The notes below the pieces were generated by a model. The model was not told the origin of the DNA and searched no databases. It saw only the letters and a program-made list of their open reading frames with translations. A stretch of DNA of 64,000 nt from Sedimentibacter hydroxybenzoicus DSM 7310 (GTDB lineage: Bacteria; Bacillota; Clostridia; Tissierellales; Sedimentibacteraceae): positions 62,001 to 126,000 of the forward strand of contig NZ_JACBNQ010000004.1 in the NCBI RefSeq assembly GCF_013403245.1, in the 5' to 3' direction. The position numbers were made by a program, and so were the translations under genes. This document shows positions 27,735 to 37,802 of this stretch, piece after piece (positions within the stretch are counted from its first letter, which is position 1; each line of letters starts with the position of its first letter).

Positions 27735-28408
27735 TTTGAAACCTCCAATATGTATCCTATTCCTCTTTTGGTTTTAATATTTAAATTACTTTTAACCGAA
27801 TTGAGACGCTTCCTTAAAAAATGGATGTAGTTATCTAAATTGCCATCCTCTACGGGGGCATCCGGTCCCCATATTCTTGAAAGCAGGACTGATCTGGGCA
27901 GAATCTGATTTGGGTTGTTAATAAACATTTCCAACAGCTCACATTCCCTTTTAGATAAAAGGCATGTCTGATAAGTGCCCTTTAAACAGCATCTCCTGGT
28001 GTCAAGAGAAATGTCTGCCAGAGACAATATGCATGAGCTTTTCAATTGAAGGGATCTTCTGCTTACGGCTCTTATTCGTGCAATTAATTCATTGACATCA
28101 AAGGGCTTGACTAAGTAATCGTCGGCACCTGCATCAAGTCCTTCTATTCGGTTTCCTATACCGTCAAGAGCTGTAATCATAATAATATATACGCTGATGC
28201 CTAAGGCCCTGACCTTAGACAGTACATCCATACCGTTAACCTCCGGCAGCATCCTGTCCAATAAAATTATATCGTATGCTTCCTGCTTTATAAGGTGTAT
28301 GCTGTCATAGCCGTTGTTGCATATATCAACCACATACCCTTCCTGACACAGGTTAAATTTCAGCAATTCACATAAATCATTATCATCTTCAACAATTAAT
28401 ATTCTCAT
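27731..28408 (-). CDS. OmpR/PhoB family response regulator
   Basis: 225 aa: receiver domain (MRILIVEDD; phosphoacceptor Asp51 in LLDRMLPEV; KPFDVNEL) and C-terminal winged helix with LLSKRECELLEMFINNP and VDNYIHFLRKRL-type recognition helix (LDNYIHFLRKRL). ATG 28408 with GAGG upstream; the in-frame codons further 5' are not needed. Confidence 0.93.
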   Translation of the reverse strand: MRILIVEDDNDLCELLKFNLCQEGYVVDICNNGYDSIHLIKQEAYDIILLDRMLPEVNGMDVLSKVRALGISVYIIMITALDGIGNRIEGLDAGADDYLVKPFDVNELIARIRAVSRRSLQLKSSCILSLADISLDTRRCCLKGTYQTCLLSKRECELLEMFINNPNQILPRSVLLSRIWGPDAPVEDGNLDNYIHFLRKRLNSVKSNLNIKTKRGIGYILEVSK

Positions 28409-28553
28409 AGCAAACCTCAACAATTAATTATATCTATCATTATACAACAATTAACTCTAAATAGTCTCTAAAAACCTTTGAGGATATTTAGAGATTTATA
28501 TATTATAGTTAAATAAAACATGGTCGAGTGATAATTCGGGAGGAGTGTAATTT

Positions 28554-30755
28554 ATGAAAAAAATAAAAAGTATAATAGCTTATATCTGCATAATTTGTTT
28601 TAGTTTAGTATTGCTTTCGTCTTGCAAAGATTCTGAAAGCAATGTTACAAAGGAAAATGTGCCACAAGCTGCAATGGGCAGGTATGTAGAAAAATACATA
28701 GAGGAATTAAGCTCTGAGGATGGAGGTATGGTGGCTTACACAGCAGTCAGGAATGACGGCACTATTGAATTTTATAAATATTACAGCGAAGAAAACGTGA
28801 CAAAAGTTTACAGCACTGCGGACGGTATTAATTTTGAAAGAAAAGATGCAGAGCCATGGTATGCAGAAATACTCAATATGGGAAATTACCAAATAACAAA
28901 AATAGATTACGACAGTGAAGGAAACATTTATGTCCTTATCTTTGAAAATGAAGCGGAAAGCAGTTTGTTTAATAAAATTTTCAAGGTAACTTCTGACAAT
29001 GAAATCCATGAAATAGATATGGAGTGGAGGGAAACAGATGTAGAGGATTTGAAGGTATATATAACGGATATGACGGTAACTGCGGAAGATGAATTGATGA
29101 TAAATCAATCACTAAGGGGTATTTTACATTATACAGATGAAGGCAAATACTTAGGTCAATACGGCTCTTCTTCGGACGGTATATACACTGTTTCGGATAA
29201 TTATATTTATAATTTTGACGCACGACAGCTTAAAATCAATGTGTACAATATAGAAACCCATGAAATGACGAGAGAAATTCCATTGGATGAAATGACAGGA
29301 GAAATTCCTTTGGGTGAAATGATATTAGGCTTAAAGCTGTCTCCCGGGAAGGATGGATCAATATATATAACAGACAGAAGCGGAGTATATAAAATGGTAG
29401 AGGATGGAGTAATATTAGAAAAAATAATTGACGGTGAATTAACCTCATTGGGTATACCTTCACTGCATTTCTCAGCCATATTGGAGGGCATAAACGGAGA
29501 GTTTTACATTCCATATTCGGACAGAGAACAGAATACATCGGTTGCAAAATATGAATTTGACGAAAATGTGTCTACAATGCCAAGCATGGAGTTAACCGTC
29601 TATACTCTGGAGGAAAACAATACATTGAGACAAACGGCAGGAGAGCTGCAAAATAAATATCCTGATTTCAAGGTTAATATAAAGGTTGGTCTGGATGGTG
29701 ACACCTCCGTAACAAAGACCGACGCCATAAAGCAGTTAAACGGAGAGTTATTGGGAGGAAAGGGACCCGATTTGATACTTTTAGACGGATTATCTGTTGA
29801 ATCATATATACAAAAGGGCGTATTGGCTGATTTGTCGGATATAGTAAATGCATATATGAAGGATGAGAAGCTATTGTCCGCTGTGATAAATACATATGCA
29901 AATGACGGGAAATATCCCGTTATACCCACAAAATTTCATATGCCGCTTATTTGGATAGATGAGGAATACAAGGATTATATGAAAAATTTAGATACATTAA
30001 TTGAGTTTGTACAAGAAAAAAAAGATAAGCCTGTACTTGGTTATTTTGAGCCGGATGATTTAATAACGACATTTAGTTATACATGCTTTCCAGAATGGAT
30101 AAACGAAGGAAAAGAAATTAACCGGCAGGAATTAACGAAATTTCTTCAGAATATGAAAATTTTGTATGACAACAGGGGTGACCTTACCGGAAGTGACGGA
30201 AAGGCATTTGCTTGGGCATTTAATAAGACATACGGATGCTATTCCTTATTAAAAGGGTATCAATCATATGTTATAGAAAATCTTGCACAGGATAAAAGAC
30301 AAGGGGGAATTCCTTTGTTTCTGCCGGGACAGGTTGAAAAAAGCTTTGTTCCCGTGAATTGCATAGGTGTAAACAATAATTCTTCAAATATAGATATTTC
30401 TAAAGAATTTGTAAGCCTGATGTTGTCGGAAGCAGTTCAGAAGGCACCAATAAGTGACGGATTTCCCGTAAATTTAGATGCACTGGAATACGGAGCCTTA
30501 GGAACAGGCAATGAAAATATGTATTATATGGTTAGCGGACCCGGCGAAGAAATTTTAGAAGGAGTACCTCCTTCACGAGAGAAATTAGAGGTTATAAAGG
30601 AACTGTGCCACAAGGTTGAAACTCCTTCTGTACCGGATGAAGTGTTGATTGAGATAATAATTGAAAATTCAAAGGAATATTTTGAGGGAGCAATAACGGT
30701 TGAAGATGCTGTTGAAAAAATCAAGGAAAAATCAAAATTATATTTATCGGAATAG
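28554..30755 (+). CDS. Extracellular solute-binding lipoprotein with extra N-terminal domain
   Basis: 733-aa lipoprotein: signal helix and lipobox LLSSC (Cys24). Residues about 40-345 form a repetitive beta-rich domain suggestive of a propeller (repeated ...DSEGNIYVL..., ...DGSIYITD...), not usual in this family. Residues about 350-720 are a family-1 sugar-type binding protein (LTVYTLEENNTLRQTAGELQ; GPDLILLDG; AFAWAFNKTYG). A 27-bp tandem repeat (29262-29315) encodes EMTREIPLD/EMTGEIPLG. First gene of the operon; GGAGG before ATG. Confidence 0.85.
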   Translation: MKKIKSIIAYICIICFSLVLLSSCKDSESNVTKENVPQAAMGRYVEKYIEELSSEDGGMVAYTAVRNDGTIEFYKYYSEENVTKVYSTADGINFERKDAEPWYAEILNMGNYQITKIDYDSEGNIYVLIFENEAESSLFNKIFKVTSDNEIHEIDMEWRETDVEDLKVYITDMTVTAEDELMINQSLRGILHYTDEGKYLGQYGSSSDGIYTVSDNYIYNFDARQLKINVYNIETHEMTREIPLDEMTGEIPLGEMILGLKLSPGKDGSIYITDRSGVYKMVEDGVILEKIIDGELTSLGIPSLHFSAILEGINGEFYIPYSDREQNTSVAKYEFDENVSTMPSMELTVYTLEENNTLRQTAGELQNKYPDFKVNIKVGLDGDTSVTKTDAIKQLNGELLGGKGPDLILLDGLSVESYIQKGVLADLSDIVNAYMKDEKLLSAVINTYANDGKYPVIPTKFHMPLIWIDEEYKDYMKNLDTLIEFVQEKKDKPVLGYFEPDDLITTFSYTCFPEWINEGKEINRQELTKFLQNMKILYDNRGDLTGSDGKAFAWAFNKTYGCYSLLKGYQSYVIENLAQDKRQGGIPLFLPGQVEKSFVPVNCIGVNNNSSNIDISKEFVSLMLSEAVQKAPISDGFPVNLDALEYGALGTGNENMYYMVSGPGEEILEGVPPSREKLEVIKELCHKVETPSVPDEVLIEIIIENSKEYFEGAITVEDAVEKIKEKSKLYLSE

Positions 30756-31593
30756 CAAAAAAGAATCATTGACGGGATGGATGTTTATACTTCCAAGCTT
30801 GGCGGGAGTCAGTATATTTTATCTGATTCCCTTTGCCGATGTGGTAAGAAGGTCTGTGACAGAAGGTATGGGGGTCAGATTTGTGGGTCTCAGGAATTAC
30901 ATCACTGTTTTGGAAAATGAGGCATTTTTACTTGCGTCAGCAAACACAATTAAATTTATGCTGCTGTGCATTCCGTTGCTGCTTATTTTTTCTTTGCTGT
31001 TCGGAGTTATAATTAAGAGCTTAAATGGAAAAGCCGGTATATACAAAACGGCTTTTCTCGTTCCTCTTGCTGTTCCTGTTGCATCAATTGTTTTAATGTG
31101 GAGATTTCTGTTTCACGAGAACGGATTTTTCAGCATGCTGGCTGTGAGCATTTTAGGCAATCCAATAGATTTCATGAACACGGACCTGGCGGTATATGTG
31201 CTGATTATAAGCTATTTATGGAAAAATACAGGCTATGATATGATTTTATGGATAGCAGGGCTATCCGGCATACCATCAAGCCTGTATGAAGCAGCATCTG
31301 TAGACGGGGCAGGAAGGTTCAAACAGTTTTTTTACATAACATTGCCAAATCTAAGGGGCATGCTTTTTATAATATTTATCCTGTCTGTAATTAATTCCTT
31401 TAAGGTTTTCAGAGAAGCCTACCTCATAGGAGGTAATTATCCTCATACGAGCATGTATATGCTGCAGCATTTATTTAACAATTGGTTTGTTGCTCTGGAT
31501 ATAGAAAAATTATGTGCAGGTGCTGTAATCATATCCATAGCCACATCTGCATTGATTATATTTTTTAGAAACTCCATACAGGGAGGTAAGTAA
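30706..31593 (+). CDS. Sugar-type ABC permease (MalF/UgpA-like)
   Basis: About 295 aa, six membrane helices with the EAA loop YEAASVDGAGRFKQFFYITLP. Translated from within the end of the binding-protein gene (about 50-bp overlap); ATG 30706 is the first ATG in frame, a TTG at 30700 is possible and neither has a strong ribosome site, so the start is uncertain. Pairs with the next permease. Confidence 0.88.
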   Translation: MLLKKSRKNQNYIYRNSKKESLTGWMFILPSLAGVSIFYLIPFADVVRRSVTEGMGVRFVGLRNYITVLENEAFLLASANTIKFMLLCIPLLLIFSLLFGVIIKSLNGKAGIYKTAFLVPLAVPVASIVLMWRFLFHENGFFSMLAVSILGNPIDFMNTDLAVYVLIISYLWKNTGYDMILWIAGLSGIPSSLYEAASVDGAGRFKQFFYITLPNLRGMLFIIFILSVINSFKVFREAYLIGGNYPHTSMYMLQHLFNNWFVALDIEKLCAGAVIISIATSALIIFFRNSIQGGK

Positions 31594-32445
31594 ATGAAGT
31601 TTAAAAATAAAATTGTACATATAATTCTTATTTTATTCTGCTTGTTGTTCATTTTACCTCTGCTGATGATTTTTTCCGGATCCTTTGAAAATCAAAGTCA
31701 ACTGACAGAAAATCTTGAGCCTGTATTTAAAAGCGTAAATTCAGAAAGCAAAGCCAGGTGGTATGTAATTCCCATGTATCCCACTTTAAAATCCTATGTG
31801 GAGATATTGTTTGATTCGCCTGAATTTTTCATTATGTTCTGGAATTCATGCAAGTTAGTTTTTCCGATACTTTTGGGACAGCTTATTGTTAACACTCCCG
31901 CAGCATGGGGGTTTGCAAGATATGACTTCAAATGGAAAAATACATTGTTTACTTTGTACATAGTATTAATGCTTATGCCCTTTCAGTCTACCATGGTTTC
32001 AAATTATATCGTGCTGAATTATCTGAAGCTTTTAAATACACGGAGCGGAATCATTTTTCCCGCAATATTTTCAACATTATCGGTGTTCATAATGTACAGG
32101 TTTTTCAAGGGGATTCCAAAGACTGTCATAGAGGCTGCACGAATGGATGGAGCAGGTGAATTTCAAATATTTGTAACAATTGGGATACCAATGGGTGCAC
32201 CGGGTATTGCTTCCGCAATGGTATTGGGATTTTTGGAATATTGGAGTATGATTGAGCAGCCCCTGGCATTTTTGGAGGATAAGACTCTATGGCCATTATC
32301 TCTCTACACGCCCGACATAACACCTGAGCTTACGGGTGTGTACCTGGTATCCTCGGTGATAATACTTATTCCAACCCTTTTGATATTTTTAACAGGTCAG
32401 AAGTATCTGGAGAAAGGAATTCAAGCTTCGGGATTAAAGGAATAG
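31594..32445 (+). CDS. Sugar-type ABC permease (MalG/UgpE-like)
   Basis: 283 aa, six helices, EAA loop IEAARMDGAGEFQIFVTIGIP. ATG immediately follows the previous stop, with GGGAGG upstream inside the previous gene. Completes the importer with the ATPase at 34879. Confidence 0.92.
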   Translation: MKFKNKIVHIILILFCLLFILPLLMIFSGSFENQSQLTENLEPVFKSVNSESKARWYVIPMYPTLKSYVEILFDSPEFFIMFWNSCKLVFPILLGQLIVNTPAAWGFARYDFKWKNTLFTLYIVLMLMPFQSTMVSNYIVLNYLKLLNTRSGIIFPAIFSTLSVFIMYRFFKGIPKTVIEAARMDGAGEFQIFVTIGIPMGAPGIASAMVLGFLEYWSMIEQPLAFLEDKTLWPLSLYTPDITPELTGVYLVSSVIILIPTLLIFLTGQKYLEKGIQASGLKE

Positions 32446-32453
32446 GAGGAGAC

Positions 32454-33680
32454 ATGCAAAAAAAATACATAAAGGCACTTATTTCATTTTTTATAATAAT
32501 ATTCATTCTTACAATTTTGTCCCGTGTGGCGGATTCTGTTACCGTAGCTGTGGTAATGGTTCAGACACCTCGCAGGGGAAGCATAAATCATGAGATTGTA
32601 ATAGAAGGAAGCATTGAAGCCTCAGGAAAAAATAAAATAAAAATACAAGAGGGGTTCAGGATAGACGCAATATATGCAGAAAGAGGTCAAAGAGTGGCTA
32701 AGGGGGATAAACTGCTATACCTCGGCAAGGAAGAAATAGAAAAGCAATTATCCAGGCTGCAGATTGAAATTGAAATTTTAGAGCTTAATAGGCAAAACAT
32801 TGAGCTTCAGACCTATGAAAATATTTATGAGGAGGAAATAAAAAGGGCACAGATAGCATTGGACAGGGCACTGAATGACAGAGATATAAATATTCAGATA
32901 AACGGAGTGGAGCTGGAAAGTGATAAGAGAGCTGTGGAGGATGCGGAAATCTCCCTGAATTTAGCTGTAAAGCAAAAAGAGAAGCAGGATGCTAAAAATG
33001 AAGAAGATCTCAGGAAGAATGAGAATGAAAAGAAGCGGTTAGAACTGGAGCTTCAGATGAAAAGGAATGAATACAAGGATATCGAAGAATTGAATAAGGT
33101 TGATAATATTGTGTATGCTGAGGAAGATGGCATAGTTGATGAAATTTATGTAAAAGAAGGAGAAAAAACAACAGGAGGTGAAGTAATATCAATTATAGAT
33201 TCAGGTGCGGAATATATCTTTACGGGTAAAGCAGATGCTGAAAAGGCAAAATATATGAAAGCGGGAGATACGATAAGTATTAAACTCAGCGGCAAGACCA
33301 TATCCATCGATAATGTGGAAATAAAATCAATAATTCCGGAACCGGAAGACAGCACCGTAAAAATAACAGCTGTGATTCCTGAAAATTCAAATATTTCTCC
33401 TGGTATGAGTGCAACTGCCAGACACATATACAGTACGGATGAATATCCCAGGATTATTCCCATAAGGGCACTGCGAAACGATAATGGACAATACTATGTA
33501 TTGGCTGTTGAGGAAAAGAATACAGTTATGGGTAAGGAAAAGATATCTTACAGAGTAAATGTGGAGGTTGCTGATAAAAACGACAGCCTTGCGGCAATCA
33601 GCTCTGTAGGTAATGAAGAAATAATAATAAAAAGTAATAAGCCCATATCAGAGGGCGAAAGAGTCAGAGTAGAAAAATGA
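32454..33680 (+). CDS. HlyD/MacA-like membrane fusion (adaptor) protein
   Basis: 408 aa: N-terminal transmembrane anchor (8-25), half-lipoyl motif IYAERGQRVAKGDKLLYLG, a long charged coiled coil (about 95-225), second lipoyl half EEDGIVDEIYVKEGEKTTGG and beta-barrel (about 260-400). Such adaptors belong to exporters, so its position inside an importer operon is unusual. GGAGGAG before the ATG; ATGA overlap with the next gene, a possible partner. Confidence 0.88.
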   Translation: MQKKYIKALISFFIIIFILTILSRVADSVTVAVVMVQTPRRGSINHEIVIEGSIEASGKNKIKIQEGFRIDAIYAERGQRVAKGDKLLYLGKEEIEKQLSRLQIEIEILELNRQNIELQTYENIYEEEIKRAQIALDRALNDRDINIQINGVELESDKRAVEDAEISLNLAVKQKEKQDAKNEEDLRKNENEKKRLELELQMKRNEYKDIEELNKVDNIVYAEEDGIVDEIYVKEGEKTTGGEVISIIDSGAEYIFTGKADAEKAKYMKAGDTISIKLSGKTISIDNVEIKSIIPEPEDSTVKITAVIPENSNISPGMSATARHIYSTDEYPRIIPIRALRNDNGQYYVLAVEEKNTVMGKEKISYRVNVEVADKNDSLAAISSVGNEEIIIKSNKPISEGERVRVEK

Positions 33681-34891
33681 ATAGAATAATCAGAGAATAC
33701 AAAAAAGAAGCCCTGATATTTTTGCTTTTATTTATCGCATATACTATGTGGATGTATGCACTTTTTATAAATGAGCAGGTAACAAGCTGTTATTCAGGTT
33801 CAAGCTACCGCTTGGAATCAAATCCGATAAAAGTTAATGAATTTAATCAAATAAACGAAAAGGTGAATGAAGGAAAATCAAGTGCAAAGAATATAACGGG
33901 ATGGTTTCAAATAAATAATGAAACAATAACTGATGACAGAGATATATCCATAAGCTCCGATGTTATATATGTATTTGGAAATGTTCCATATGAATTGGGG
34001 GTCACGTCTGAATACAGCTGTGCAATTTCTTCAGACAAGGCATATGAGCTGTGGAATTCATATAACGTGGAGGGTGAATATGTGCGGATAGGCAATGTTA
34101 AATACAAGGTTTTATCCGTGCTTCACGGCATGTCAGACATCATTATTGTAAATGCCAACGGTCAGTCAGCATTAAGGGATGCTGAAATTACTGCATTGGA
34201 GGTTGAAATCAATGAAGATGATTTTTGGTCACCGGAAGTATTTGAATATGAAAATTTCATAGAAAGTGATATTATAGTAAGCTATACCGAAATAACAGGC
34301 ATTTTGAGCTCTGTTTCTTTACTGCCTGCGTACGGTATTTTTTTGGCAGCATTGGCTAAGCTGGTATTTGAAATTATACAAAACAGAAAAAATATACCAT
34401 ACATTTTTATACTTTCTGCAATAGGCTTAATCTGGATTATTATCAATGTAAAAATATTTCAGCTTAATTTTTATATTCCTGAAAGTATGATACCTGACAA
34501 GTGGTCAAACTTCGGATTCTGGACAAGCAAGATAAACAGTTTTAGGGGATATTTGAGGGATGTAGCATTGATGAAATCTTATTATCCAGATCTGCATATA
34601 AAATCTATGACTGATTCTATACTTATTTATTCAGTTCTATCCGCAGTAATATTTTTGTTTTCTGCCAGGATGCTTAAAATCAGAACGGAAAACAAATTAA
34701 TTGTAACAGAGCTTGTTATAATTATAATTTCGTTGTTGTCTTTTCTTGTATCCTACATAAATAATATTGCCGCCAAAACCTCAAATATTTACTGGATGGG
34801 GATTCCCGGATATATTTTAATCAACTATGTTGTTAATAATCTTAATATTAAGTATAAGTCTTTTAAGGATGTGATAAAATGTCTTCAATAA
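33677..34891 (+). CDS. Membrane protein with MacB-like periplasmic core domain
   Basis: 404 aa: helix at about 13-31, an extracytoplasmic domain (35-205), then about four to five helices. The segment around AISSDKAYELW...GEYVRIGNVKYKVLSVLHG resembles the MacB_PCD domain of MacB/FtsX-type proteins, but the C-terminal membrane part is not a normal FtsX fold by eye. With the HlyD/MacA-like protein it may form a MacAB-like assembly. No ATPase of the MacB type is present in the operon. Confidence 0.65.
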   Translation: MNRIIREYKKEALIFLLLFIAYTMWMYALFINEQVTSCYSGSSYRLESNPIKVNEFNQINEKVNEGKSSAKNITGWFQINNETITDDRDISISSDVIYVFGNVPYELGVTSEYSCAISSDKAYELWNSYNVEGEYVRIGNVKYKVLSVLHGMSDIIIVNANGQSALRDAEITALEVEINEDDFWSPEVFEYENFIESDIIVSYTEITGILSSVSLLPAYGIFLAALAKLVFEIIQNRKNIPYIFILSAIGLIWIIINVKIFQLNFYIPESMIPDKWSNFGFWTSKINSFRGYLRDVALMKSYYPDLHIKSMTDSILIYSVLSAVIFLFSARMLKIRTENKLIVTELVIIIISLLSFLVSYINNIAAKTSNIYWMGIPGYILINYVVNNLNIKYKSFKDVIKCLQ

Positions 34892-35979
34892 TCCTGAAAA
34901 ATATATCTAAACAATATTACCATGACAGCTATGCCGTGAGGGATTTGAGCTTAGAAATAAAACACAAAGAATTCATTGTCCTGGTCGGACCGTCAGGATG
35001 CGGCAAATCTACAACTTTGAGAATGATAGCAGGTCTTGAAGAAATAACAGAGGGGAGTATGTACATAGATGAAAGGGAAGTAAACAGCGTTGAAGCAAAG
35101 GACAGAAACATAGCCATAGTATTTCAGGACTATGCCTTGTATCCTCATATGAATGTATATAACAACATGGCTTTTGGACTTAAGATGAAGAAAATAAAAA
35201 GAAATGAAATAAAAGATAAGATAGAAAAAACAACTGAGATACTTGATATAAAAAATCTGCTTTACAGATATCCATCTCAATTGTCAGGGGGAGAAAAGCA
35301 AAGGGTGGCGTTGGGTAGAGCCATGGTTAAAGAGCCCAAGGTCTTTTTATTGGATGAGCCTCTGTCTAATTTAGATGCAGGTCTTAAAGCAAGAATGAGA
35401 CTTGAGATTATGGAGCTCCACAAAAAACTTGATGCCACGTTCATATATGTTACCCACGATCAGACGGAGGCAATGACAATGGCCGACAGAATAGCAGTTA
35501 TGAAGGACGGTTTAGTAATGCAATTTGATACGCCTAGCAACATATACAACAAACCGGATAATATATTTGTGGCAAAATTTATAGGCTCTCCTCAGATGAA
35601 TGTCTTTGAAGTATATGTGCAATGCGGTAAAAACGGAGTTTCAATTGTGAAGGATGGGGAGGCTGTTTCTGTAAATAATGCAGACACCGAGAGAATAAAA
35701 AAATACAGTAATAAAAAGATACTTGCGGGAGTCAGGCCCGAGCATATAAAAATACATAATGATAATAATTCAGCGGAAAATTTTTTAAGCGCAAAGCTTT
35801 ATATAAAAGAAAATTTAGGACATGAGATATATTATCATTTCAATTCAGGAAAGGATAACAGCGATATAATAGTAAGAACAATACCTGAAATGGATGTTGT
35901 GAATAATCATGAATATAGGCTCTGGATCAATCCCGAAAAAATGCATTTTTTTGATGCGGAAAACGGAAATAGAATCTGA
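34879..35979 (+). CDS. Sugar ABC transporter ATP-binding protein (MsmK/UgpC-like)
   Basis: 366 aa: Walker A GPSGCGKST, Q-loop VFQDYALYPHM, signature LSGGEKQRVALGRA, Walker B VFLLDEPLSNLDA, H-loop THDQTEAMTMADR, and the C-terminal TOBE/MalK regulatory region (GVRPEHIKI). Members often energise several importers. Starts inside the previous gene (13-bp overlap). Confidence 0.94.
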   Translation: MSSIILKNISKQYYHDSYAVRDLSLEIKHKEFIVLVGPSGCGKSTTLRMIAGLEEITEGSMYIDEREVNSVEAKDRNIAIVFQDYALYPHMNVYNNMAFGLKMKKIKRNEIKDKIEKTTEILDIKNLLYRYPSQLSGGEKQRVALGRAMVKEPKVFLLDEPLSNLDAGLKARMRLEIMELHKKLDATFIYVTHDQTEAMTMADRIAVMKDGLVMQFDTPSNIYNKPDNIFVAKFIGSPQMNVFEVYVQCGKNGVSIVKDGEAVSVNNADTERIKKYSNKKILAGVRPEHIKIHNDNNSAENFLSAKLYIKENLGHEIYYHFNSGKDNSDIIVRTIPEMDVVNNHEYRLWINPEKMHFFDAENGNRI

Positions 35980-36085
35980 TAAAAAGCTTTCTTATTTTCC
36001 TTGCGGAAATTTATAAATTATAGTACAATGAAAGAGAACATAAGTTCGATGGTGATAAATTATAAATATATGGAGGAAAATAGTT

Positions 36086-36451
36086 GTGACTAATATTAAA
36101 AGGTATCATGTTAATGAAGAATGTGCGTGGTCAGAGATGGTAGAGGCCGGAGATTTTGTGTTTTTGAATTTCTGTGTAGGAAATGTGGGACAGTCGATTG
36201 AAGCTCAGGTGAACGGTGCACTTGATGATATGGAGAATCATCTGAAACAGATTGGCCTGACTTTAGAGTCTGTAGTTAAGATAGATGTATTATTAAGAGA
36301 TGCATGGAATATACCTATCATGGAAAATGTATTTAAGGAGCGTTTCACCGGTCAGTATCCGGCAAGAAAAACGATACAGACAGATTTTGCACATGCCGGC
36401 GGTCCAGAGGGATTACACGTACAGATTGATGCAATTGCATATAAGAAATAA
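36086..36451 (+). CDS. RidA family protein (YjgF/YER057c)
   Basis: 121 aa, full length for the trimeric RidA fold, which hydrolyses reactive enamine/imine intermediates or has related roles. Recognised by IGLTLESVVKIDVLLRDAW, YPARKTIQTDFA and HVQIDAIAY. The canonical RidA arginine motif before the last strand is not obvious (LHVQIDAIA where ...R...EIEAIA is usual), so it may be a divergent Rid subfamily member. GTG start with GGAGG upstream. Confidence 0.85.
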   Translation: MTNIKRYHVNEECAWSEMVEAGDFVFLNFCVGNVGQSIEAQVNGALDDMENHLKQIGLTLESVVKIDVLLRDAWNIPIMENVFKERFTGQYPARKTIQTDFAHAGGPEGLHVQIDAIAYKK

Positions 36452-36549
36452 TGAACCCGGTGGCAAGGGGCTGACAGGCCCTGAGCCATATTCATGGATA
36501 AATTCCAAAAGTTAAAAGGACAGTAAGACATTTAATTCTTATATAGAGG

Positions 36550-37110
36550 TTAATAAAAAATCAATCCTGCAAAACCTGATACAACTATGATTAATACAGG
36601 GTTTGGTTTATACTTTCTCAATAATAATAAGGAGATAATAAATACAATTATTGCAGCAATGTTTATATCTGCATTATCAAAATTAAATGATGAGGTTCCC
36701 AAAAAGGCAATCATGATAATTGTGGATGCTGCAGATGCAATAAGACCGACAGAGCTGGATCGCAATCCTTTTAATACGTTTGAGATGCTGTCAATGTCTT
36801 TATGTTTTTTAAAGAAATTATATAAAACAATCGAAACAATAAATCCGGATAGAATACTTCCTAAAGTAGCAACAATAGCTCCCGGTATGCCGGCAATGCG
36901 TATTCCTACAAAAGAAGCGGTATTAACTACCAAAGGTCCGGGCGTCATCTGAGAAATTGCAATAATATCTGTATATTCCTGTAATGTAAGCCAGTTATAA
37001 GAATTCACCACCTGTTCTTGTATTAGCGGTATAATAGCATATCCGCCACCAATACTGAGCAAACCAATTTGTAAAAAGGTTGTAAGCAAAGTAAAAATAA
37101 TGTTATTCAC
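36550..37110 (-). CDS. chrA: Chromate transporter half, second gene
   Basis: 186 aa short-chain CHR protein with about six helices; motif SQMTPGPLVVNTASFVGIR and an earlier GGYAIIPL. GTG start overlapping the end of the first half gene. Pairs of short CHR proteins work as heterodimers; substrates may be chromate or other anions. Confidence 0.9.
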   Translation of the reverse strand: MNNIIFTLLTTFLQIGLLSIGGGYAIIPLIQEQVVNSYNWLTLQEYTDIIAISQMTPGPLVVNTASFVGIRIAGIPGAIVATLGSILSGFIVSIVLYNFFKKHKDIDSISNVLKGLRSSSVGLIASAASTIIMIAFLGTSSFNFDNADINIAAIIVFIISLLLLRKYKPNPVLIIVVSGFAGLIFY

Positions 37111-37681
37111 CTCTGATTCCTCCTTGTCTGATTTTTATATAAGCCTGGATAAAGCATAGAATAGAGCAGAAAATAATGATAACCAGCACATTGATGTTAA
37201 AAATAAAATTAGCGAAAAATGTGATGGGGGCCATTAAAGTTAACAGCAAATTTTTTTCTCTTATAATTCCTTGCCACATATCGATTAATATATCAACAAT
37301 TGTTGCAGCAACTCCGGCTTCCATTCCCTTTAATATTGCAGAGATGACTCTGTTGTCTCTGAAGGATTTATAGAAAAAAGATATAACTGATAATATTATC
37401 AAGGGAGGTAATACTGTTCCAATACAAGTAATAATTGCACCTGTAATTCCGGCGATACGATAGCCTGCTAATACAGCAATATTAACTGCAATAGCACCCG
37501 GGGTTGATTGTGCGATTGCAGCCATATCTAATAGTTCCTGCTCACTGATTAGAGCTAAATCATTAACGAAATATCTGCGCATCATAGGAATAACTACATA
37601 TCCTCCTCCAAAAGTAAAAGCACTGATAGAAAATGTGATTCTAAAAAGCGAAAAATATAGCTTTAATTTTTTTAGTCTCAT
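37103..37681 (-). CDS. chrA: Chromate transporter half, first gene
   Basis: 192 aa short-chain CHR protein: FGGGYVVIPMM near the N-terminus and QSTPGAIAVNIAVLAGYRIA. About six helices. GGAGGG before the ATG. Divergent from the LysR gene at 37803, which may regulate it. Confidence 0.9.
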   Translation of the reverse strand: MRLKKLKLYFSLFRITFSISAFTFGGGYVVIPMMRRYFVNDLALISEQELLDMAAIAQSTPGAIAVNIAVLAGYRIAGITGAIITCIGTVLPPLIILSVISFFYKSFRDNRVISAILKGMEAGVAATIVDILIDMWQGIIREKNLLLTLMAPITFFANFIFNINVLVIIIFCSILCFIQAYIKIRQGGIRGE

Positions 37682-37802
37682 AATAGTGAACCCTCCAATA
37701 AATTTATCGCAACATTGTCTATTATATATCTTGACTCAATATAAGTATAATAGTACAATTTTATACAATACATAACTAAAGGGTAATGAATCGGGAGTAA
37801 AT

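Noticed and set aside
36452-36549. Small gene between ridA and the chromate transporter
   Set aside because: A frame overlapping ridA continues here but has no start signal; the GGGCT/GGCCC repeat is weak as a terminator.
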